This document shows positions 17,052 to 28,400 of a stretch of DNA of 64,000 bases, in pieces. Position numbers and translations under genes: made by a program. The notes beneath the pieces were generated by a model. It searched no databases, was not told the DNA's origin, and saw only the letters and a program-made list of their open reading frames with translations. Each line of letters opens with the position of its first letter. The first letter of the stretch is position 1. Where the stretch lies: contig NC_003280.10 in the NCBI RefSeq assembly GCF_000002985.6, forward strand, positions 1,364,001 to 1,428,000. Reading direction: 5' to 3'. The stretch is from Caenorhabditis elegans. Its lineage: Eukaryota > Nematoda > Chromadorea > Rhabditida > Rhabditidae.

Positions 17052-17699
17052 CTAATGAATTTTATTCATATAACAGCAAAAAACTGACGCCGTAGTTCCC
17101 CAGAGCCCGTCACTTTGACATGCGAGAAATTCAGTAATCGATTGATTATTCAGCGTATCGAACGCTTTCGACTCTCCCGAAGTGGTGATATACTGAAAAG
17201 TGAACATTCTAGGAGGGATAGCCGACGAGAAAAATACGCTCACGTGTAAAGAGAGCTGGCCACAAGTTGCGGGGTCAGCGACCTCACATTTTGGAGTGCC
17301 CCGAATACAGGGAGAGTCGTTAGACACAGGCATTGTTCGAAATGAATACGTTATTCTTTGGTCTTTCTGACTCAGAAATTTGGCTGTCGGGTACGAACTA
17401 CAGTCTCCAGGGACCTGAAATAATGTACTCATTTTTTTGCCATTTTCACATTGACTAAAACTACAAAAATCCGCAGATTTTGAGCTTCATATGTGGGTAA
17501 ACTGTGTTAAATCACAAATCATTAGAAATGTGTCAACTAGAGTGGCAAGACTACAAAGCACGTTTATTTGTAGTTTGTAGTCTAGCAAACTAGAACTTAC
17601 CGGAGTTGACTCTGGCAAGTTTGCAAGACACTTTGACTCGGTAATAGTCACGAAACAACAGGAAATCAATACAATAGCCAATAAAACTAAGTTCTTCAT
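17052..17699 (-). CDS. Small secreted Cys-rich protein, unrecognised
   Basis: Two exons, 17699-17601 and 17414-17052, join in phase to 153 aa. Residues 1-22 (MKNLVLLAIVLISCCFVTIT) are a clear signal peptide. The mature part has about nine cysteines (KCL, DCSS, PCIRG, KCE, TCG, ACQ, FCC) and no membrane segment, so an extracellular disulphide-bonded protein is likely. I do not recognise the family. It lies between the broken PAN_3 gene and an intact one on the same strand, so it may belong to the same kind of secreted repertoire. A foldback repeat occupies its intron. Confidence 0.7.
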
Positions 17700-17719
17700 G
17701 ATTTCCTCTTGAAATTTGT

Positions 17720-18440
17720 CGATTTCGGTGAAGAAATGAATTATGTGTTGGCTTTTAAGCACTGTGTTGTTGGCAAAATTAGCATAATTTGCATGAAAAT
17801 TAATAATCAATGAGAAATTAGCATACCTTCATATGTTAATTTAGTTTGCAAGGTCTTAACAGTGTCGGAGTACTGTAGGAATATTATAGTGTAGAAAAGT
17901 GTAGAAATTACTGGCTTTGTAGTTTCTACAAATCTACAAATTTTGGTATGGATTTCATACTTGAAAAATTCTAAAAAATTTTTAACTTAAAAAACAAGTT
18001 TCTAGAGAACTTAAAAAGCAACTGAATATTTTCTGGAAAACAAATGATAGAATTGAATATTTGGAAATGTTTGATGAACTTTTGAAAAAATAAATTCGAG
18101 AAATTTCAGGAATTTCTTGGAAAATTCCAAGAATTTTTGTGAGGGTACGGAATAATAATCCAATAAATTCCCAGAAAATTTGCAAAACTTTTGAAAAGTT
18201 TTGGAATCTACTAAAAATAATGACAACTTTCTGGAAATTTCCAAAAAGTTCAGAAAATTTTCGAAGTTCATTCGAAATTCTTGTTTTTTCTAACCAATAT
18301 AGTTTTAATACGTCCCTGAAACTTCGGGGAACCTAGAAAAACTTTTTTGATAACTAAAAATTCGGCACCATTTCCGGGGTTGTCCTTGGGTTTATAAAAT
18401 AATTGTCAACTGAAAAATTGTTTACTATTGATTTTTTGGT
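17720..18440. other. Intergenic, no gene seen
   Basis: AT-rich; contains overlapping GAAAATTCC/GGAATTTTC-like short palindromic stretches around 18000-18290 but no supported exon. Confidence 0.45.
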
Positions 18441-18454
18441 TTTAAAAATTACAG

Positions 18455-19140
18455 TATTCAACTGGATTGAATATTGACAGATATATCAAATGCCAAAGTC
18501 CCCGTCGATGCGCCATGTCCCAAAACGAAATGCCTGGTATTAATTATTATAGCATCAAGTACGGTATGTAAACATTATTTAGAAAAGTTTTGAAAATATC
18601 ACATTGAAAATTGAATTTCTATAAATTTTAATGTCAAAATTTGAACTCAGCACGTCATTTTACCCCTTCCAGCATTTTTCTGCGCAGTTTGAACAATCTG
18701 TGCATTTTGTCGTAAAGTGTTTGGCGTTTGCGTACTTTCGAAGCTACCGTAACCCTGAAAATGTCAAATTTGAGCTAGGGACTCAGGAAAAAATGTGCAA
18801 GGGGTGAAAACTAACGGAGAATTCGAATTTTTAATTTAAAATTTCTAGAAATCAGTTTTTTTGCAAGAAAATCTACATTTTTTAGAATACACTTTCACGG
18901 ATGGCTGTGGAAATTGGCTAAATCCAACTCCGACTTGCCAGGTAATTTCCAGTTGAATTTTGAATTTTTTTTCATAGAAAAAATTAAAAAAAAATTTTTT
19001 TTTTATAATTATCAACTGACAAATTGGTTACTAGTGATTTTCCTTTTTTTTTTTTAATTACTGAATTTTAAATATTGACAGATATATTGAGAGTCAGAGT
19101 CCCTGTCGATGCACCATGTCCAAAAACTACCCAAATCTCA
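18455..19140 (+). pseudogene. PAN_3 gene fragments (decayed, plus strand)
   Basis: Plus-strand 18518-18563 reads GINYYSIKY followed by a GT donor, and 18886-18941 reads YTFTDGCGNWLNPTPTCQ followed by a donor: these equal exons 2 (end) and 3 of the intact gene at 19235-21380 but in the opposite orientation. Two related blocks (18470-18525 and 19073-19130) share VPVDAPCPKT in one frame. No first exon or second domain is nearby, so these are relics of an inverted partial duplication. Confidence 0.65.
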
Positions 19141-19234
19141 AATATCGTTTGTTTTATCGCAAATTCATCAACCGACAAAATATAAATTACAAAATTTTTT
19201 TCCGAAATTCAAAAATATATTCGAATTAATTCAT

Positions 19235-21380
19235 TCACCAAGGGTAGAAAATTAGAGAAACTGTAGAACCAGTTGTACTTCCTTGAAATTGCATATAATT
19301 AATTTTCGAATCCGGGTTCTGAAAAAAAAAACATGTTTCTACATACATTGCTAGCTAACCAAATACAAAATCACATAATTTTCTGCAAACTTACGTAAGT
19401 TTGTCCAGTATACAACGAGGAAATGTTAAACTGGCATGAGATTCTATCCAGAACATACTGAAAATATCGATTTTCTCGTTGAAAAACTAAGTTTCATAAA
19501 ATTTCGACTCAAAATTCAGATTCCACGTAAATTTTTACACTATATCCCATTATCTGTGCATTTCTGCATTTTGTCGTGAGGTGTTTGGTGTCTGCGTACC
19601 TTCGGAGCTACAGTAACCCGGAAACTTTCAAAATTGAGCTAGAGACCCCATTAAAAAGCCTATAAAGGTAGTTTTTCACGCTGAATCTGAAAAAGATACT
19701 GAAATTTTTTAAAAATCTCACCTTAACCCCCATATACAAAAAACTATTGCCAACTGGCATTTGTGCTTCCCGATAAGTCCATCCAGTTGTATTCCCATAT
19801 TCAACAACCTTACAGGTAGGGAAAATCTTAATATAAACCATGAAACACGTAGGATTTGAATAACAATAAAATAGACAATCATTCCATGACGTCACTATTA
19901 GTGACGTGGATTCATTGGCAGAGGGTAGAGCTGAGAAACTGAACATTGTTTTATTGCAGTTCTGAAATTTTTGCTATGAAAAAAAAATTCAAAATTCAAC
20001 TGGAAATTACCTGACAAGTTGGAGTTGGATTCAGCCAATTGTTACAGCCATCCGTGAAAGTGTATTCTGAAAATATCTGGATTCTCTTGCAAAAAACTGA
20101 TTTCTAGAAATTTTAAACAAAAAAATCGAATTCTCCGTCAGTTTTTACCCCTTGCACATTTTTCCCGAGCCCCTAGCTCAAATTTGAGATTTTCAGGATT
20201 ACGGTAGCTTCGAAAGTACGCAAACACCGAACACCTTACGACAAAATGCACAGATTTTTAAAATTGCGTAGAAAAATGCTGGAAAGTGTAAAATAACGTG
20301 CTGAATTCGAATTTTGACATTAAAATCTGTAGAAATCTCATTTTCAATGTAATATTTCCGATACTTTTCAAAATAATGTTTACTTACCGTAATTTATGCT
20401 ATAATAACTAATACCAGCTATTTCGGATACTTGAATTTCATACGATTCTATATTATTTTTGTTATATTCGTTTGTTATCCCCAACAACATATCCTCAGCT
20501 CTGTCCGCACATTTGGCAGGAGAATTCAGTATCTGGAAATGAAATTTTTGGTCTGCCAGACTACAAACTACAAACAACAAACTATAAACTACAAACTATA
20601 AGCTACAAGCTACAAACTAAAAACTACAAACTGCACATTCCAAACTACAAACTACAAATTACAAACTGAAACTTACAATCCGAAACCTCAACCTACAAAG
20701 TGTGAGTACAAAACTACAAAAGTACAAACTGCGAACTGCAAACTACAAACTACGGCTTACAAACTACAAATTATAAACTACAAACTGCAAACTACAAACT
20801 GCAAACTACAAACTACAATAATGTTAAAAAAGAAAATATAAGCAAGAAGTTCCAGCGTGCAATGGCTGCCAGCAGGCGGGTTCTCGGTTAAAATTTTTTT
20901 CAACTTTAGTTTTTAATAGTTTGTAGTTTGTAGTTTGTAGTCTAGCGGACCTATTTTTAAAATATACTTTTTGGGCTCTATTTTTCACAAAACAAATATC
21001 AACTTTTTGTGTAAATTAATATTGGTATGCTAGGCATAAATTGATTTTCATTGGTTTTAGACCGTTTTTCTTTTTCTTTTTTTTTCAAAATTTTTGTATA
21101 CCTTAAAAGAAACCGACTCATTACCACTAGAAAATATATCCTGATCATTTCTAACTAGAATAATATCCCCAACAGCGTATAACAAACAATAACCAGAACT
21201 ATTCGAATAAGAAAGTATACAATTATCACTAGATGCACATTTAGAGGTACATGTAGTATAATTTAGACCTGTGTACAGCTGTGTCGGGTAGCTGGTGGAC
21301 TTTTCAGGAGCTCCACGGACTATTATCATTTTGGAGCTGGATATTGAAATTTGGAGAAGTACTAGTAAGAGGACACACAT
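19235..21380 (-). CDS. Secreted protein with two PAN_3 (CW) domains
   Basis: Six exons (21380-21102, 20532-20388, 20066-20011, 19961-19722, 19457-19395, 19318-19235) join in phase to 288 aa. Signal peptide MCVLLLVLLQISISSS. First PAN_3 domain: MIIVRGAP, STSYP, CTSKCASSDNCILSYS, CLLYAVGD, LVRNDQD, SVSFK. Linker with ILNSPAKCADRAEDMLLGI and CNNWLNPTPTC. Second domain: TMFSF, SWNDCLFYCYSNPTCFM, EYGNTTGW, FLYMGVK. A short Ser/Thr-rich tail follows. PAN_3/CW is a nematode-expanded, disulphide-stabilised extracellular fold; ligands are largely unknown. No lectin domain is attached. Intron 3 contains the dispersed GTACGCAAACACC repeat. Confidence 0.85.
20560..20950. repeat. CTACAAA-rich simple repeat
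   Basis: About 250 bp of ACTACAAACT-type degenerate tandem sequence, seemingly grown out of the ACTACAAACTACA arm of the foldback family, followed by an inverted TAGTTTGTAGTTTGTAGTCTAGC at ~20920-20945. Confidence 0.75.
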
Positions 21381-22870
21381 TTTGGTGTGTGGAAAACTGG
21401 AAAAAATGGAAATTTTTCTGGGGAGACAAATGTGAAAAGTAGTTGTCAGGGGAACTTGTCTGCTTTTTTTTTGTCGTGAAATTTTTAATTTTTCCAGTGA
21501 TTTATATGTCTTGGTTTTTTTCTTGAGCATGATGTTTGTTATTTTGAAACAAGTTAAATTTTAATTGTAGGTTATAGTTTGTAGTTTGTAGTTTTTAGTT
21601 TATTTATTTGATTTATTTGAATATTTGAGATTATTTCACGATTTTTTAGGGGTGTATACAACTCGACGAGCTCTTTTCAACGTGTATTTTGAAAAAATTC
21701 TACGACTCTTTTAAGCTATAGAAGTGGGCTCTTTAGTGTGAAATCGAAAATTGCATGTTCCCCCTTTTTTTTGGTGTGCAAATTAGTGATTTTTGATGGT
21801 TTTTCGGCCATAAGTCGGTCAGTTTGGCATTTTTTTGGGTAAATTTTTCGAAAAACGTATTTTTCAGGAAATTTAGTCTTCAAAAATATAATTTTTTTTA
21901 CAAAAAAGTCAAAAATAACTTCAGAAATCGCAAATTTCATGATTTTCTCAAAAAAAATGACGTTTTTGCTGGAAAAATAAAAATTTTTCCACTACCGAAT
22001 GGGATTTTATGTTAAATTCGTAATTAGTACATAAAGACCGAATGGATGACCATAAATAAACTTAGGTTCAATTTATGAAAAATAATGTTTGTGGTGAAGA
22101 TAATGTTTATAGTCTGAAAAAAAGTATAGTATCAAATTTTTACGACCTTGTTTTTCAAATTGAAAATTTGAAAATTATGACACTTTTTTTGGTTTTAATT
22201 TATTTTTAACCTCAAAAATTTAGAAATATTTATGTTGCTTTGAAAAAGCCTTGTAGTTTGTAGTCTGACACACCGAATAATATTTAAAAAAATGTTTTTT
22301 TTCCAATTTTTGAAGCCGAAAAATTGTTTTAAAAAATCAAAAAATTGGGTCTGCTAAATATGCTTGTGTAGTTTGTAGTCTGGCCGACCCAAAGTCTAGT
22401 ATGCTTAAAAACTGCCATTTTTCTTGATTTTGACACATTTTCCAGTCTCAAAATGTGCATTTTCTGAAGTTTCCGGTACAATTTTCCAGGTTTCTGTTCC
22501 ATTTTCAAAAGTCGAATAATCCCATCTTAAGCACAACTTTCCCCAAATTTTCTGATGCAACTTCATGCCTATTTCCATAATTCTTTATAGTTTTCTGTGA
22601 CATGTTATCACTAAAATTTTTTGATTTCTTTTTATTGGTGCACTATCGGCATTTTTGTTGCATACCCGCGGGGTGTTCTATGAACATTTTCGGAAAAAAG
22701 TGAAAACGCTGATTTTGTCACCTTTTGGGTGATTATGTGATAAGGAAAATTCATAAGGATCATATATTTTGAGTATTAGGTTTTGAAATTTTGAAAAAAA
22801 ATTCCAAAAAGTTTTTTTTTCAGAATTTTTTTTTCCCAAAAATTCAATTTTTTCTAATTTTTTTTTTCCA
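21381..22870. other. Intergenic, no gene seen
   Basis: Upstream region between divergently transcribed PAN_3 and transporter genes. One foldback unit at ~22348-22390. Otherwise AT-rich with short incidental open frames on both strands. Confidence 0.5.
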
Positions 22871-22887
22871 GATTTTCCACTTAAATT

Positions 22888-25800
22888 ATGACTGAAAGCT
22901 CGTCTGAAATCCCCCAGAAGCACACAATTGGCCTAATTACTGCAATTTCTTATACTGTCGGAGATATTGTTGGCTCAGGTAAATCTTTTTTTTTGAAATT
23001 TTAATAGGCTTAGGCTTAGGCTTAGGCTTAGGCTAGTCTGGAAGACCCATTTTTTGAAAATGTTGTGAAAAAAATTTGAAAAAAAAATCTTTTAAACTAC
23101 AATTAATAGAAAAAATAAAAATTTTTCAAAAATTCCAAAAAATTAAAAAAAACGGTCTGCTATTACTTTCTTGTAGTTTGTAAAAATTTGGAGCTGCTGT
23201 GTTGGAGCTGCTGAAAAAATAATTTTAAAATCAAAAAAAAAAAATTTCCGAAAATTGAAAAATTTCAAACTTTCAAGTTGGGTCTGCCAAATTTTTTCTG
23301 TAGTTTGTAGTCTAGCAAACATATCTGCTAGACTACAAACTACAAAAAACATTAGGTCTGCTATATCAAGTATGTAGTTTGTAGTCTAACCTTCCATTTT
23401 CCAGGCATCTTCATCTCCCCGACATCCATTTTAAATCACGCGGGGTCAGTTGGTTTATCACTTTGCCTATGGGCTCTTTGTGCATGTATATCACTTTTTG
23501 GAGCACTTTCATATGTGGAATTGGGTACCTCAATACGAAAATCGGGTTGTGATTTCGCATATTTATCGCATTTCGGGTGGTGAGTTTTTTTGGATATTAA
23601 ATTGAAAATTATTTTGAAAAATTAAGTTTAAAAGATTTTTAACTAATTTTTGAATACCTAATTATAATAATTAAAAAAAAACTCAAGATCAAATTTCCAG
23701 TATTTTGACACTATTCCCAAGCTCCTAGCTCAATTTTCTAAATTTTTTCAGAAGTACGCAAACATTAAACACCCTACGACAAAATGCACAGATCCTTGTA
23801 ATTTGCGAGAAAAAATGTGTAGAACTCAAATTTACACTTGACTTTACCCAAAATTCAGAAAAAAATTTTATAATTTTTTTCAGAAAATTTATGTCTTTTA
23901 GGCTAAAAAAACTACGATTTTTGAAAAGTTTCACACCAATTTTCCTAACTTTTATCACCCAAAACGTGACCAAAATTGCAATAATTTCACAGTTCTTCCA
24001 CACTAAAAATGCCACTAAAAGTCATAGAACACATTTTTCAGTGATAACAAAAAATGCTAGTTTGGTCGGCTAAAAAAACTACATAGAATTACGGGAATTT
24101 GTCATGAAATTTCGTCAGAAAAAATTGGAAATTTGTGGAATTCGGGGAATATTTTTGGCGGAATTTAGGAAAATAAAAGAGAAAATTGGAAATAAAAATT
24201 GAAATTTAAGAAGAAAATTTGGTAAAAATGTTGAAAGAAAAAAATTTTGGAATTAATTTCAGAACACTTTTTTATCTACAAATTCTAAAATTAAACTGGA
24301 TCTAAGTTCAGAAAATCCAGATTTTCCAAAAAATATTTTCAGGAGACCCCTTGCTTCATCATTCATGTGGGTATCCACATGTCTTTCCTATCCAGCAGTT
24401 CTTGCAATTCAGGCAATTTCTTTTGGAGAATATATTGTTACAGGTAACATAAAAATTAATAATTATTGTTTTAGCCTTAAAAAAAAATTTAAAAAAATAA
24501 ATTGGAATTTTCAAGAAAAAAAAACAAAAATTTTGAAAAAAAAAAAGTTTTTTTCGAAATTTTTGAATTTTCTTTTCAAGTATACAGTTTCCTACTTTAT
24601 TTTAAAAATATCGTTTTTTAAACATTTGATTATCAAATTTTTTCAAGGCCTCGACAGTTGGATAACTATAGATGAAAATTGGAGGTTTATGACATATCGG
24701 TTGGTGGGATTTTCCATGCTATGTAAGTTTTTTTGAATAAATTTTAAAATTTCAAATTCAAAAGAAATTCACAAAAAAAAATTAATTTTAAAAACTATTG
24801 GAACCTTCTAGAAATTCGGTAAAATCTTTTTGAAAAACAAGAAAAAATATACAACTTTGGTCTGCTAGATCAGAAGTGTAGTTTGTAGTCTGGCAGACCC
24901 ATTGAAAAAATATCGATTTTTCTAAATTTTCAGTCATTGTAACAGTTATGAATAACAATAAGAATTGAAAAATAACATTTTTAACTGAAAAATTTCAACA
25001 AAATGTTTTTGAAATTTTATTCGAAAAAATGAAATTGGTGAAAAAAATTTCAAAAAATTACACATTTTCTTAGACTTCTTAAAAGTTTTCTAAACTGTAA
25101 GGTATGCTAGACTACAAAAACTACAAAAACTACAAAACCTACCCATTTCCAGGGCCCCTAATGCTCCTGAACTTCTTCTCCCTAAAAAAAGTGGCCGGAG
25201 CCTTCCAAATCGTTGCAACTGCCATCAAATTAATAGTCGCCTCAATTATCATAATCACGGGTCTCTATCACATAATATTCAAGCAACAAACTCAAAATTT
25301 CAAAAATTCATTTACCGGGTCGGACTGGAATCCGGGAAATCTTGTGCTCGGCGTCTATTCCGGGCTCTTTGCGTATAATGGATGGGATGTGCTCAATTTT
25401 GGAGCCGAGGAGATTGAGAATCCAAGAAGGTGAGTATAGCCTGAACCTAAGCCTAGGCTTAATCCTAGACTACAAAAACTACAATTATTTTCAGAACCCT
25501 CCCAATTGCTGCAATCAGTGGAATTGCGATTTCAGCGACAGTCTTTATCCTCATGAATGTTTCATATTTCTCAGTTTTATCAGTGGAAGATTTCAAAAAT
25601 TCACCGGCGGTTGCGGTGGTAAGAACATTTTTTATCGTTGGTCTGCTAAATATTTTTTTGTAGTTTGTAGTCTGGCAGTCCATTTTGTACGAATTTTCTA
25701 AAGGTTTTTAGTAGAAATAATGCAAATTTAGACAAATTTGCATACTAAATTTTAAAAAAATGTTTGGAAATTTCTAAAAACAGCTTAAAAACAGCTTTTT

Positions 25801-27567
25801 CCAGCAAAAAAAAATAAATATGGGTCTGCCAGACTACAAACTACAATTTCGGTTTAGCAGACCCAAATTGGGTACATTTTTTGCGCTCAAAAAAAAAATT
25901 TCAAAATCAAGTATACCTTAAACCTACTCCAAAAATTAACTTTTTTCTGAAAAAAAAATCTACAATTTTTCCAGACATTCGCCGAGCGAACCCTTGGAGA
26001 TTTCCACTATGCAATTCCATTTTTAATTTCACTTTTATTAATCGGAAGTATGAATACCACCATTTTTGCATGCAGTAGGTATATGTACTCCGGTGCCCAG
26101 CAATCCGTTATGCCTACTCCGTTGAGAGGAATTCATCACAGAACCAGAAGCCCACGGCTAGCGGTTTTTGCAGAGGTAATGGCAAAATTTGAGTGAGAAA
26201 TTTGAATTCAGCGGGAAAAATTACGTGTACCCCGAAAAAATTAATAAAAATCCATTAAAAGACAAAAAAATGGACCTATTTAAGCCCTTAATTGAAATTG
26301 TAGTTTGTAGTCTGACATACCCATTTTTTGAAATTTAAACTATAAATTTGAAATTATTGCAATTTTTCACCCTATGCACCTTTTTTCTAGCGAATTTGAG
26401 CACTTTCTGCATTTTGTCGTGTGGTGTTTGGTGTTTGCGTACTTTTGGCGCTACAGTAACCCGGAAATTTTCAAAATCAAGCTAGACACTTTAAAATAGA
26501 TGCTCCAAAAGTAAAAAATCACGTAGATTCTGATTTTTACAACGAAAATTCCAAAATTTCCCGGCTAAATCCTGTAAACTACAAAAATCTATAAAAATGA
26601 GATTTTTAGAGGTAAAAGTTTTATTTTAAATAAAATAAATAATCAAATTAAAGATCCCATCAATTTTACACCTATCAATATCTTTTTCTAAAGATTTTTT
26701 GACAGTTTCTGCATTTTGTCGTGAGGTGTTTGGTGTTTGCGTACTTTCGGCGCTACAGTAACCCGGAAATTTTCAAAATCAAGCTAGAAACATTGAAACA
26801 CATGCACCAGAAGTGAAAAATTACGTAGATTCCGAATTTCGCAATAAAAATGCTCTAGTTGCTAACCTAACCCTACTATTTTCCAGATTCTCATTGCAAT
26901 CTGTCTCAGCTTCATCGGTAACCTTGACCAACTGATCAGCTATATGTCTTTTGCCTTGTGGTCTCAAAGGACGTGTACACAAGTCGGATTTATCTATTTC
27001 AAGCTACGCGGCACCTTGAAGACGCAGGACAGCTTCCAAGTACCCATTTTTGTACCAGTTGTGTTTTTGGGAATATGTATTGCGTTGCTGGTTATTCCAA
27101 TTACTCAGGTAAGAACGATTTTTTGAAAGTTTTGATGCCAAAAATCGATTTTCCTATAGTTTGTTGCCTCTAGAACGTTAAAAAGTAATATTTTGGGTTA
27201 CGGTAGCGCCGAAAGTACGCAAACACCAAACACCTCACGACAAAATGCACAAAAGGCTTTTTAAGGGTAATTTAGCCTCCTGAATCCAAATTTCTCACTA
27301 AAAACCTTCAAAAATCAATAAAAATTTCAGAATTACCACGTAGCAATCTACGGAGTCAGTATGACCATTGGCGGAGCAATCATCTATTTAATATTCATTT
27401 TCCCGAATACTTTACCCATTTTTTTGCACAAAATCAATAATTCTATAGTGAAATTTGCACAAATTATATTTAATTGTGTAATTGAGCCATACGAGGATTC
27501 AACTGTTGAGGAATTTGAAGAATTTGAGGAAATCAACGATTATTCCAAGAAATTTCATCGATTTTAA
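22888..27567 (+). CDS. LAT-type amino acid transporter (SLC7 light-chain family)
   Basis: Nine exons (22888-22978, 23405-23579, 24343-24443, 24648-24722, 25153-25429, 25495-25618, 25975-26175, 26887-27108, 27331-27567) join in phase to 500 aa. The family signature [17 protein letters not shown] opens TM1; other landmarks are [36 protein letters not shown] and [13 protein letters not shown]. About twelve membrane segments, ending in an acidic tail with repeated EFEE. These proteins exchange large neutral or cationic amino acids across the plasma membrane. The loop between TM3 and TM4 ([18 protein letters not shown]) has no Cys, the residue that links vertebrate light chains to a 4F2hc-type heavy chain. 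A TTTTTCCAG acceptor 16 nt before the ATG suits trans-splicing. AATAAA at ~27616. Likely one of the aat-type genes; I cannot say which. Confidence 0.92.
23004..23035 (+). repeat. Interstitial telomere repeat (TTAGGC)n
   Basis: Five head-to-tail copies of the nematode telomere hexamer TTAGGC in intron 1 of the transporter gene, directly before a foldback-type TAGTCTGG. Too short to be a telomere relic of size. Confidence 0.85.
26400..26770 (+). repeat. Two copies of the GTACGC dispersed repeat in tandem
   Basis: 26405-26463 and 26707-26765 share CTGCATTTTGTCGTG.GGTGTTTGGTGTTTGCGTACTTT and GCTACAGTAACCCGG, extending to CAAAATCAAGCTAGA. Both lie in one transporter intron. Other copies of this family: 1858-1914, 2550-2605, 3183-3240, 13485-13545, 18700-18755, 19562-19620, 20195-20255, 23735-23793 and 27194-27250. 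Confidence 0.8.
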
Positions 27568-28400
27568 GTTGTTTTTGTGGTGAATGTTGCAAAAAAAAGT
27601 GCTAAGTGTCATATAATAAAGTGATCTCTAAGTTGATTTTATGTTTTTATAACTTCTGTTCTAGTTGTCAAAACTGTGGCCTAGTCAAAAAATATGACAA
27701 GGGGGTTTCTCATCTTTTCTTTCTGAAGATTTTCAATTTGTTATCCATAAGTGAACAAGTCTCCTGAAATGCCCAAGGGCTACCTAAAAACCATGAATTC
27801 CATTGACTTAGATGAACTGTACCAATCAATTTTTATGTGCCATGCTCCAGAATGTTGCTGACGCGTTTTGTGTGTATTTTTCTATATAATTTTTTGATAT
27901 CTTATAGGCAAGCATACAGTCTTCCAAATTCAACATATAAGAGTAAATCATATGCATGTGAATATTTCAAATACATATTACACGTTTTTATCAACAATTT
28001 TATTTTCTGGTTTCATCAAGCCGAAAAATAACAAATCATCCCATTTGCAGCATTTTTTTGGTCACACCTGAAAATAACAGCATTTTCAACAAAAAAAATA
28101 ATCAAATAAGATCCTACTCTATTGATGCCAAAAATATATTATCTGGGGGCCAATTTTCAACAAAAAAACTTGAGCAAAGGGAGGGGGAGAGGGGCAAGCA
28201 CCAAAACAAAAAATTGAAAACTAGCATTGTACTGTACTGTCGGCAATGTGCAGGTCACACACCTAAGACTGGTCAATCGATTCTGATCGACGTCGAGGTG
28301 AGTCCAATCGACACAGGTACACCCAGCTTCGACATACTTCGACGTCGATCAGAATCGATTTACCAGAGTATTCTAAATAACCATGACATTCTTTGATTCT
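27568..28400. other. Transporter 3' UTR and intergenic
   Basis: Holds the transporter poly(A) signal near 27616 and the inverted repeat at 28269-28366; no other gene seen. Confidence 0.5.
28269..28366. repeat. Inverted repeat with 22-bp perfect arms
   Basis: AATCGATTCTGATCGACGTC(GA) at 28275-28296 is repeated as its exact complement at 28339-28360; allowing one mismatch the arms extend to 28 bp (CTGGT/ACCAG ends). Loop of 42 nt. GC content and precision stand out from the surroundings. Confidence 0.85.
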
